The translations under genes and the position numbers were made by a program. The notes below the pieces were generated by a model that worked only from the letters and a program-made list of their open reading frames with translations, did not search any database and was not told the DNA's origin. Shown here one piece after another: positions 25,391-36,510 of a stretch of 64,000 nt of DNA. Origin of the DNA: Limanda limanda (taxonomy: Eukaryota > Chordata > Actinopteri > Pleuronectiformes > Pleuronectidae); the NCBI RefSeq assembly GCF_963576545.1, contig NC_083637.1, positions 23,914,507 to 23,978,506 of the forward strand, given 5' to 3'. Every line of letters starts with the position of its first letter. The stretch's first letter is position 1.

Positions 25391-25397
25391 CAGTATC

Positions 25398-25403
25398 TTT
25401 ATT
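25398..25403 (-). terminator. Keratin C polyadenylation signal
   Basis: AATAAA on the minus strand, about 25 bases after the stop codon of keratin C. Confidence 0.65.
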
Positions 25404-25428
25404 GATTTTTGCGATTTGTTCCAAGTTT

Positions 25429-28400
25429 TCACTCAATCTCATCCACTTCCACATCAACAGTCTTGCTGGTGCCGACCACCCTTCCATCCACAACTGTCTC
25501 CACCACCGTGATGACCTTTGTGACCACTGAAATGAAATGAAACAACAATCATGAGCAAACCTTAGACGTTTTAGACACATCAGATTCAATTTAATGATCA
25601 AATAAGGATAAAAGGTTGTTGAAAGATGCTTACCTTGTCTGGTGCTGGTGATGATGGAAAAAGAGAAAGTGGAAAACATTAGTCTGGAACATATCTACAG
25701 CTCCATTGTGCATATTTCTCCTCTAACACCCTCTCATCCTCAAACATTTCTCTATCCCTCGTTTCTCTCTCTGTCAGGTCTCACCTGTCATCCTCCCCGT
25801 CCAGCAGCCTCCTGTACTCTGCGATCTCCAGCTCCAGCCGGGTCTTGAGGTCCAGCAGCATGTCGTAATCTTGCTTGGTGCTGGCGATGTTTGCGTGGAG
25901 CTGGGACAGCTGACTCTCCAGGCTGGTGACCATGGCCTGGAGGCTGGACAGCTGTGCTGAGTAGCGAGCCTGAGTGTCTGCCAGGGTGTTCTCCAGAGAG
26001 GATTTCTGTTGGGGTCCGAGGAAACAGGTGATTATACATTCAGGAATATTACACGAAAGTGTGCATCTAAAAATCTGCTTAAATAACTGATGAGTGTTTA
26101 GCTAACGCCAACTCCTTATGTCCCCTTATTTGCTTTCTTGCAGTGCTGAATACAAAGCTAAAACCTGCAGAAAATTAATGTAATTAGCTTAGCTTAGCTT
26201 AATTACTGGATTCAGCTAGCCTGGCTTGGACGAAAATGTTAAAAGAGTCTGGTACCAGCAAAAGAATGGTGGTGTTATTGGGGGTCACACAGACTTGTAT
26301 TCAGCCATGCCCACTTGCTGGAGTCTTGTGAGCCGATGGTAGCCTTTATGCTAAGCTAAGCTAGCTGGCTAACTGGCAGAGGCTTCATATCTAAAGCACA
26401 GAGATGAATGAGGTATCAATTTTCTCATTTAGGTCTTGGCCACAAAAAGAAACAGTATATTTCACAAAATGTGAAACTATACCTCTGAACCTACTGTTTC
26501 CATAACCATGCATTAAAAACTACTGTGTTGTCTTGAAAATATAGTATCAGTCTCAACCCCAGTAAATAATCAATCTTTACATGTTTATAATGTTGACATA
26601 CCATGCTCATATTGGACTGGAGTTCGATCTGAAGCCTCTGGAGGGTGCTCTTCAGATCCCTGATCTCTGTGCGGGATGACGTCAGGTACTCTGTGTTTGT
26701 CACCACCTCCTGCTCGACCACTGTAAGCTGGACACAACATGGCACGTGTTAATGAAGAATATGAAGTGAACTGACTCATACATGAATTGAGCGTGACCGT
26801 TGGGACGCCTTACCTTGGTCTGGTACCAGGACTCGAGCTCCTTGCGGTTCTTGCTGATCGCTGCCTCGTAGTGTTCTCTGATTTCGGACATGGCCTTGTT
26901 CAGGTCTGGAGAGGGAGAAGCGTCTACGGACACGTTGACAGTGCCTCCGACCTGAACCCTGATCAGAGCCATCTCCTATAGAGGTCAGAGGGGAAACAAC
27001 TGGATTAGGCACTGGAAGAACTCAATAAACCTTTCATTATTACAACAGTAGTAGAGGCAATGTACGGGTGCATTTACTTTGGCTTTCATCTATTTTAACT
27101 GTGTGTGTGTGCGTGTGCGTGTGTCTTATGTGTTTCTGTTCTGTGTGTTGGAAAAACAGAAGCAATGAGCTAATGGGTGGAGAGAAGAATGCAAGGAAGT
27201 GTGCAGAGAGAAGCGGGGGCAGCTTTGGGAAAAGACTAAAGGCGGCAGACGTGTTTATTTGAGCCTAACCCACCATGGTGTTTCCTCAGTCTTATCAGTG
27301 TTATCAGAGGTAGTGCAGAGGTCATGTGAGTGAATTGTGACCAGTTGAAACCAGGATTACACTGAATAGCTGGTGTATTTATCTCTCTGCAGCTGAAAGG
27401 TTGGACGGTGTTTGCCATATAATCAATTACCAGTGTAGTAACAAACCTTTAAGTCATGTGCTTACACAGGGTGGGTGTTAGCCTGAGGGATACATAACCT
27501 GATGACAATGTAAACCATGTGTAAAGCCACGCTTGAAAAACCTGAAATCCCTCATCTCACCTCTTCGTGGTTCCTCTTGAGCATGATGAGCTCCTCCTTC
27601 AGCTGCTCGTACTGACTCTCCAGGTCCATCCTGGAAATGTTCATGTCATCCAGCACCCGCTTCAGTCCAGAAATGTCCGCCTCCACAGCCATCCTCATGG
27701 CCAGCTCGTTCTCATACCTGAGGAGGGGGACACACAGCGAGGACGGACAGACAGGTCAGAGAGGTTCGGTGGCTCGTAAAGATAAGAATTCATCAGTTAG
27801 ACATTAGTTACCACTTGGATGCTCAATGTCAAGTTTCACTTATGTGGCCGTGGAGAGAGGGACAGGGGGTATTGACAGAAATAGAGGACACTCACTTCAT
27901 TCTGAAATCATCAGCAGCCAGCTTTGCATTGTCGATGTCCAGGATTGTCTTTGCATTGATCCTGGAGGCGACACGAATCTGAGGTGGAAGATAAAAACAA
28001 TGAGCTGTGTAAGGAAAGATAGAGTCTAGCTTCTGTTTCATATCACCTCACTGTACACAACAACCTGACTGATATGGGAGTTTTGAGACCAGCACTGGTA
28101 TTTGAGAGTGTAAATGGTTGGTTGAACTTTTTTATTATTGGAGGAAATCCCTAAAATCTTGGGTTCTTAAAAAGTTGTCATAGATTAGTGTAGCCTCCTC
28201 GGTAAATATGACAGAAACAAAATCACCTTTTAAGTTCAAATTAAAAAGAATACATATGCTCACTGTGTTAAATTGAAACCAACCTGTGGATGAGTGGGCC
28301 AGACTCTACTGTACACCAGTGCTGTGTTGTTGTGTAATTCTCACTGTGACACTGATGTCAGGATGTAATGGAATGAGTCTGGTATGACAGTCAAGGAAAT

Positions 28401-28915
28401 TATTTCCCCACTGTTTTCTGTTTGTGACAGGTGCAAACTGATCTTAACCTGACCTACTTTGAAACTATGACAGACATACCAAACAATTTACCTCCTACGC
28501 ACCCACTTACAGTGAATGTTAACGTTCTAAAGATGAGAAGAGAGAAAAGACAACACCCACGTCCCTGTTCTCTTACCTTGTCCTTCAATTCTTCGATGAT
28601 GACAAAGAATCTGGTGTGGTCATGGGAGACGACGGTTCTGCTCAGGTACCAGTCTTTGATCTGCTTGTCCAGTCGATCATTCTCTTTTTCCAGGGTGCGC
28701 ACCTTCTCCAGGTAGGAGGAGAGACGGTCGTTCAGGTTCTGCATGGTGGCCTTCTCGTTGGCACCAACGTGGAGGTCCAGGCCGTCGCTGAGGTCGAAGC
28801 CTCTGGCGGCAGAGCCGTAGTTCATGCTGGATGAGGAGATACGGGTGCCATGTCCACCAGCTCCACCGTAGACGCTCATGGTCTTCTGGCCGTAGGATGT
28901 TGGTCTGAGAGACAT
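25429..28915 (-). CDS. Type I keratin C, K18-like, eight coding exons
   Basis: Exons, complement: 28577..28915, 27896..27978, 27561..27717, 26814..26975, 26602..26727, 25785..26005, 25634..25644, 25429..25526; 398 residues. The short head (1-51) is [12 protein letters not shown].. with little glycine. The rod runs from [18 protein letters not shown] to [19 protein letters not shown] (about 52-360). The tail has [10 protein letters not shown] and ends VDEIE, similar in style to keratin 18 tails. The exon lengths (83, 157, 162, 126, 221) are exactly the type I set. The penultimate exon is a microexon of 11 nt (CACCAGACAAG) needed to keep phase. It is the only keratin here on the minus strand. 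True K18 genes sit with K8 elsewhere in vertebrates, so I call it K18-like rather than krt18. A simple-epithelium role is inferred. Confidence 0.92.
26150..26480. repeat. Fish dispersed repeat (TTAGCTTAGC type) in keratin C intron
   Basis: Contains TTAGCTTAGCTTAGCTTAAT, CAGCTAGCCTGGCTTGGAC and TATATTTCACAAAATGTGAA, phrases of a widespread fish element whose other decayed copies appear near 40.26, 46.38 and 47.83 kb (AGTTCAACATTTGAGG, AGTTTGACATTTTGAG, AGTTCAACACCTTGGG). Confidence 0.6.
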
Positions 28916-28975
28916 GTTGGAGTGTTTGGATCTGGAGTTGATCTGCAGTTGAAAGTATTACCTTGGTCTCCTTGT

Positions 28976-28982
28976 TTATATA
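28976..28982 (-). promoter_or_regulatory. TATA box of keratin C
   Basis: TATATAA on the minus strand about 60 bases upstream of the keratin C start codon, implying a very short 5' UTR. Confidence 0.65.
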
Positions 28983-29639
28983 GCCGTCACAAACAGAAGA
29001 GTGGGAAGGGCCACAATGGATAGTTGACAGGCAAGAATGCGGTTGACAGGTTGCCCCCTACTCCTCTTTACAATCTCTCCATCAACATGGGTGTGGTGAC
29101 AGCTGGGTAGGGGTTCTTCCGCCTCTTTTCAGGTTGGACTCGTGATTCCACATTTTGTGGTTTCTCAATCAAGAGCATTCTTTGAATACTACACAATCAA
29201 CCTTTCCTAGAGTCTAGAACCTAAAGGAGTTGGTAATTGGAGCATACAATTCACACACTGAATGGTTTAAAACAATACCTTCCTTCAGAAGAACCGGTTT
29301 AGCTCTTTTGCATAGCATTCATTAATTTACTCACAGCAGTGAGAAAAATGGCACATACCAGTGACAATTTCACTTCAGTGAAACTCAGGGCCAAAGGTTG
29401 AAGGCAAGGCATTTCCAAGTTAGCCTGGGTTATTTTAGTCATGTCAAACAGAGAAAAAAGTTTTAAACAAAGTTCAAGTAACAGAATATCTCATTATCAT
29501 CCTCGTCCAAGTCCCGCATGGAACAAACCTGTCCACCAAACCAGCTCTTCTCAGGTTAGGGGTGACAGATTACTACTAATCTCAATTTAGGCTTGCTTGA
29601 TATTTCTTCTAATAATTTCTATTGATTTGTTTAAATTTT

Positions 29640-29860
29640 ACAATTTTTCTTAACTCAGCAGCCATTGGATGGATTGCCATGAAATGTGGAACAGATAACT
29701 GTTCCCTCAGGGTGAATTGTAATAACTCTGATGATCCCTTAAAGACGGAAGATGTGTTATCCACTCACGTTGGCATTCAGCCCAAAACATTGTGCTGCAC
29801 CTCCATTTGTGCAGCCTTCAGAACCACAAACAGGGCTGCAGACACCAAGCCATCTTAGAT
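29640..29860 (+). repeat. Dispersed fish repeat fragment
   Basis: Contains ATTGGATGGATTGCCATGAA and GGTGAATTGTAATAACTCTG, phrases I recognise from a very common fish interspersed repeat. No intact ORF. Confidence 0.5.
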
Positions 29861-30089
29861 AACTTCTTTCTGCTAAAATTACAAATAACAAAAAATGCAT
29901 TTTGTGAACCAGACTTTGGTTATTTAAAGTCTTGTTAAAAAATTAGTTCTGTTAGTAATTCTATTCTCAGATATATATATGATAGTCTACAATAATATCT
30001 ACTCATATCAACTCATGCATATACAAGCCTTTTGTTAAAGCACTGGTTAACTAGAATGACACTCAGTAGAGAGCATACCCAGACCAAGA

Positions 30090-30340
30090 CCTAACGGTCA
30101 AGAATTTTACATACAATCAGTCCCCTAAACATGACTGAATGTTTTCATAAAGATCCATGAATTATTCTTTGAGAAACTGGTGAAAATGTTTAAAAATCTC
30201 ACTATGTGAAAAAAAATTAAAGATTAAATCCTGAATCTGCACCAAACATTTTTCCCTCAGCCGTACTGCGTATAGTCTTGTAGTAAGTACCTAGTAGTGT
30301 TTGCGTAATCTTACTTACAAACAAAACATAACCCCCTTCC
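30090..30340 (+). repeat. Dispersed fish repeat, copy
   Basis: Phrases AGATTAAATCCTGAATCTGC and TTTGCGTAATCTTACTTACA parallel those at 32030-32160 and 17830-17945, so this is a third, shorter member of the same family. Confidence 0.5.
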
Positions 30341-31559
30341 TAAGAAATGAAGAAAATGATATGCCTTTGCAGCCAAGCGCATGATTGTGAGTTGTTTACT
30401 TTTATATAATACTGCAAAAACACATCACTGCCGGAATTGGTGAGAACAGCATTACGTGTAACTCCTGTAACTGTTTTGAACGTGGGCTGGTGTTTACGAG
30501 CAGCGGGTGATGAGGGCGTTTTTGTCTGTTGACGTGTTTTCTCTAGCAGCACATTCAAGTTATGATTTATTATTTCCTTTTCTCAAAAGCACAAAACAAA
30601 CAACGAACTGTAACCTGACTGCAGGGCGGCAACAATTGTTAAAGGTAACTGGAAATGTGATTTTCTTCCCATTATTTCTCCTCCAAAAACTGGTGGAATA
30701 AGAAACAATCTGATAAATTCCTGTAAATCTAAACTTGTTCCAGTGGTGATACAAAAGTGTAGCATGAAGACATATTGCGAAATGAGCAAAAAATCTCCAC
30801 CCACTTTTAATATTCAGATGTTTCCAGCTAGTTTGGTTGGGTTATAATTATTGTACAGCTTCCTCATTGCAGCCTAAAATGATAACCCTGTTTTTTTTCT
30901 TTAACTAACATCTTTGAACAACAACAGCAGTGCTGCCTTCCTCTCATCATCTCCCACACATTTCAGTCAGCAGTCACACTGATAAGCAGGGCGAGGTCTG
31001 ATGACTGATGGATTGATTGCACCTGAAGAATGTCAGTCTGTTGGTTGTTTTTTTTAAACATGGCACGATGTGGAAAATCATACTTGAGACACATGACACA
31101 ATCCGATTCCTGCGACAGACGACAATCTGTGAAATGATTTGTGTGGGAGGACGTCTGCTTGAGGTCCCTGAGTGGCAGTCGGAGATTACTTAAATATTAA
31201 ACTGTCGGTTAAAAGCAACTTGAGTTGGATGACAAGAATGTGCTTTAGGCATCAGCACCAGGCAGCGCTTCAGGTAGACAGCTGACATTCAACTTGGCCT
31301 TTTAACGTAAAACATTAAAAGGGTAGACACATGTTAAGGGATGCATTCCGTGTTACTGTCCCATTGAGAGATGACAGTTCGTACAACAGCAGGGATTAAT
31401 GTGATAAGTTCAACATGTGGCTCCTGTGAAGACATGTTTTAAACTATGTGCTGTGAATAAGTCTTACTGTCATTATCTTCTAATACTCAGACCTAAATAC
31501 ACTGTAACTCAGCTTCACAGAAAATCTCAAAAATGGGCTACAAATTACTTAAGTAACTA

Positions 31560-32180
31560 GAATGCCACACATTAGGTTTCATACCTCTGACAAGGCTCAA
31601 CAGTCCTCATGAAACCATAATTAATGTCCACGGTTCGTCTCCTCGGAGTTTCGGCGGAAACTTGCCTGGATGGTGTAACGAACCTGGACCTGTCCAAAGT
31701 TCAAAAGGACTCTTCTCCCTACCCTGTCTAGTGCCCCTGAGCAAGGCACCTTACTCCCCCAACATCTGCTCCCCGGGCGCCGTACCTGGCAGCCCACTGC
31801 TCTGCTCTGCAGTGTGTCCTGCACCAGACGGGTGAAATGCAGAGGACTAATTTCCCCAATGCATGAGTGTGTCTTTGCATGTTTGTGCATGTGTGTGGGA
31901 TTAATAAAAGTGTATCTTCTTCTTCTTAATTTCACAAATTTCACACAATCCTAAATATCTCTCTGTTTTTTTCCCCAAAAGATCCGTTAATAATTCTCTA
32001 AGAAAGCGATAAAAACATTTAAAACAATAAGTGAAAAAGAAAATCCTGAATCCGCCCCCTGATCCGGATTTGCATGAAAATGGTATAGGTTCTTCCTTGA
32101 CCTGTTTAGTGATAATCTGTCCAGTAGTTTTTGCATTATCTTTTTAACCAACAAACAAACCATAACCTAAGCTAATTCAT
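31560..32180. repeat. Dispersed repeat cluster including a SINE-like unit
   Basis: The copy begun at 31575 (ACCTCTGACAAGGCTCAACA) is interrupted at about 31630-31930 by GTGCCCCTGAGCAAGGCACC..CTGCTCCCCGGGCGCC..GGGTGAAATGCAGAGGACTA, a unit found in many fish genomes, ending in a TTCTTCTTCTT tail. The outer repeat resumes near 31980. The order suggests a younger SINE-like insertion in an older repeat. Confidence 0.6.
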
Positions 32181-33149
32181 CTGTCAAAAGAACAGGACAT
32201 TATATTTTCCATTATTTTGAAAAGAGGTAAAAATAGGACTGAAACAAGTGAAATGCTCACACATAAAATCATTCATTTCATCCGAGTCTGTGCACATCTA
32301 CGAACAGAAGAAACGGAGCAGTGCCACCAGAAATCCTTGGTGTAGCCAATAGTTCACCAGGGCGGTGGAAGATATTTCACCAATGACCAAACTTTTCGAG
32401 GCGAGACTTTGCAAGTGGGGAAAACCACAGACATCCGATGTTAAATCAGCCTGAAGAATAAATTTCATAGAAGATAAATCGTAAATTAAGGCAAATTTAG
32501 CTTCCTTAGAATTCACCTTTGCTTCAACTTTTACGTTTCTGAATTTAAACTCTTTAAAAAGAAAAAGCTTTTCCGTAGGCTATATCTGGTTTGATGATAA
32601 AATTGGTGGACTTTCAAGCCTCGACGCCTTGTGGGCCCAGTAGTTACGCAGTAACCCGATCAGCGTGATCCGCTTGTAAAACTCCTTCATTGATTTTTAC
32701 CTTAACCTTTTCAACCCTTTTCTCCATCTCAGAGTAGAAAAGCTCTTTTGTTCTCTCAAGCGCTTGAGACAAGAATGCTGCTCTGCCTGCTGCCTCTACG
32801 CCACGCATGCCGACACCCTTGGTGTTACTAAAAAATCTTTCTCCAAGGCATTTAAAGTGTAGTAACACACGTTTATGTAACCTTGAAGAGTTAAACTTTT
32901 TACGCAGCAATCTGGAGAGTTTGGGAAAAAAATGTTTTATTGGCCACAGAGGTTAGATGACCTTTAAGTTTGGCAACGTGTTGAATTAAATGTGCAATAA
33001 AAGTTTTTGAGGACAAGAGCCTGAGGGTGTTTTACTCAGTGTGAAGAGTCGTTTGTACGTATGAATGTTTTTAAAACTGCATTGCTTTCAATGTTTGTTT
33101 GTGTTTTACACTGAACTGCAACATCAATAAACAACTATTACACCTATGG

Positions 33150-33400
33150 TATTTGGTGAGTATTTATAAAGCACATAACCCATTCACACTCATTCATACA
33201 GTGCATGTATGTGCAACACTTTTTCATAAATCACACAGGTGGCGAAGCTGTCAGGGAAATTAGGGTTGAGCATCTTGCCCAAGGACACTTCAGCTTGCGC
33301 AATGGAGGAGAATAGCATCAAACCGCCAACCCTCTGGATAGTGGACGGCCCACTCTACCTCCTGAGTGTACAGCCGCCCGTATCCCAATATAAATATCAA
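33150..33400 (+). repeat. Common fish interspersed repeat fragment
   Basis: CTTGCCCAAGGACACTTCAG, ACCGCCAACCCTCTGGATAG and CCACTCTACCTCCTGAG.GTACAGCCGCCC form the standard order of a very frequent fish repeat. The short ORF within it is not a gene. Confidence 0.65.
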
Positions 33401-34132
33401 AATCCGCTTTTATACTCTGATCTGAATGAATGAAAATTAATTTTCTATATTTAAAATCAACTGATTAAAAGTTTACTATAGCTAAATTTTTGTGTAACAC
33501 AAAACACATTATACAACACTGATGAACCATAAAAAGACATTGCATTGTCAGCACTGTATGGGTAGCATGTGCTGTCCAGTCGTACCATGTAGTATGAGTT
33601 TTTGTACTTGGTAAAAATATTTTGATGCACGAGGAGAAACTAACCTCCTCAGTTTTAAGGAACAACAATAATAATAATAAACCATATTTCTATAGAAACT
33701 TTTGGAAAACTGAAGGTGAATAATGAGAAACAATAAGAAGATCACACAACATTAGATCACAACCCTTCTTTTCCAAACAGTGGGAGTTATGAATTTAAGT
33801 TATGATGGATAAATATCAGCAGGAAATAGACATTCCTCCAGAACAGATCAGTGAAAGTAGTCCGAGGAAGCACCACTCTTGCCCATCCCACCCCCTCCAG
33901 GAATTTACTTTTATTAGCATTTTAAAATGCATGTAGTCTGACGAGATGTCATTTTAGATTTACTCATGTTAATAAATCAATCTGTGCCAGGTATTTCGTC
34001 AGTGGGTTTGGAGGTGTATAAGGCAAGCGCTGTCTAAAAAAATGTCTTAACACGGACCAATCCAGACCAAGCACAGACTCACTCCCCTCAAACCTCAACG
34101 CCCACTCTCCGACAATGTGCAGGACAGAACAG

Positions 34133-34240
<108 letters not shown>

Positions 34241-34549
34241 TCAAAGTGGAGACACATCATCTATTAGCAAGAACAAGAACTGCTTTGTCTCTTTCTTTCT
34301 GCTCAGTGAATGCAGATACCTTCAGTCATCCAGGGTCACATTCAATTCCCAAGTCACATTCATTGCTGTGTGCCTGAATGTGTGCCTACCCGTGTAGTTG
34401 TGTGCAGTCGCCAACCCTTTTTTTAAACACTTGGAAACCTTCCAGACAAACAAAATCATCCTATTACATTTTTGCAGTATTCGTAAGATGGATAATGTCA
34501 TCGTTTGGATCTCATATTTCTCTTTTGCCCCTCGCTGTGGCAGCCCGAT

Positions 34550-35065
34550 AAATTTAGAAAGAAATCTGAATGCTCATTTTTTTATTCATCATTTTTAGTG
34601 CAGCTTGACAACTTTCACAGCTTTCTTGGGTGTGGCAGCTCCGGCTCTCACACACACACACACACACACACGTTTATACATCTTACTTAGTGAGAACACT
34701 CATTGGCATAATAATGCATCCCCTAGCCCCTTACCCTAACCCTACCCTAAACCCAATTCTAACCAGAAAACCAAGTCTTAACCCGTAAGCAGTCTATTAA
34801 AGGGGGGGGGGGGTCACAAAGTGAGGACCGGCAAAATGTCCTCACCTCACCAAAATGTCCTCATTCCTTAGGTTGTAGGCTCACAAAGATAACTGTACAA
34901 GACCACACACACACAGAGATACACACACGTACACACACATCCTAACCCAACGCTATTTATAAAGAAATCAGAACGCTCATTTTGAATTCTTCAACTTTGG
35001 TGCAGCTCGACAACTTTCACAGCTTTCTTGGGTGTGGCATGGTGGTTCACTTGCAGCTCCGGCAC
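34550..35065 (+). repeat. Direct duplication flanking a mobile repeat
   Basis: A segment of about 100 bp at 34550-34647 recurs at 34954-35064. Both contain ACAACTTTCACAGCTTTCTT followed by GGGTGTGGCA and, after a short insertion in the second copy, GCAGCTCCGGC. Copy 2 of the CA/CCCTAA-like repeat lies between them. Confidence 0.8.
34650..34930. repeat. CA/CCCTAA-like mobile repeat, copy 2
   Basis: Same ordered motifs as copy 1: a CA tract, TTACCCTAACCCTACCCTAA, AAAACCAAGTCTTAACCC, a G run, then AAAATGTCCTCACC.. and a second CA tract. Confidence 0.7.
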
Positions 35066-35689
35066 AGAAGTGAAGCTCGCCCAGTTTACATGGTGACCAG
35101 GTTGATGGATGAGCACTAGATGGTGCACTTCATCAGTAAAACTCACCTCCTCAGCTCACAACAGGACGGGTGTGGGCGAGGGATATTCCGTTGCATTTGG
35201 AGACAAATAGTCCCTGAAGACCTTATAACTTTCTTTCATATTGACTTTGCAAAATGACATTTTTATCATTCACAACCTTTTTTTGTTGACTGTATATTAA
35301 AACATCTCTTCCTGTAGTGTAAGTAGTGTTAGAGCACAAAGTTTGTTTTTTCCAGAGCTTTGTCCAACTTTAGTTTGGCTCCGATGAACTTTCTAATTAA
35401 ATGAAACAACTGCAGAGAGCTACTGAAAGCATTTACTTGTCTACCTAAGAGATGTTAATTTTATTTGTGTATTGTGAAATTCCAAAAATGTGACACCGCC
35501 CTTTCTTTTAGCACACGCGTGCTTTATATCACTGTGATTCTGAAGAGATGAATGAAGAAAACTATGTTCTTATATGACTTGATTGACTGTGCTGTTGGAA
35601 TGAGTTAAGGTAGGTCGAGTGACACAAGAGACATTTAGGAGAGTTTAATAGTGCAGCTGATTATTCATCACTATACAGGTGAATGTTTA

Positions 35690-36510
<821 letters not shown>

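Noticed and set aside
26602..26720. Acceptor CTTACAG at 26721-26723 for keratin C exon 5
   Set aside because: It gives 119 bp and breaks phase; the acceptor seven bases upstream gives 126 bp, as in all paralogues.
25429..28915. Naming keratin C as krt18
   Set aside because: Similarity in style only; genomic position is the type I cluster, not beside K8, so orthology is unproven.
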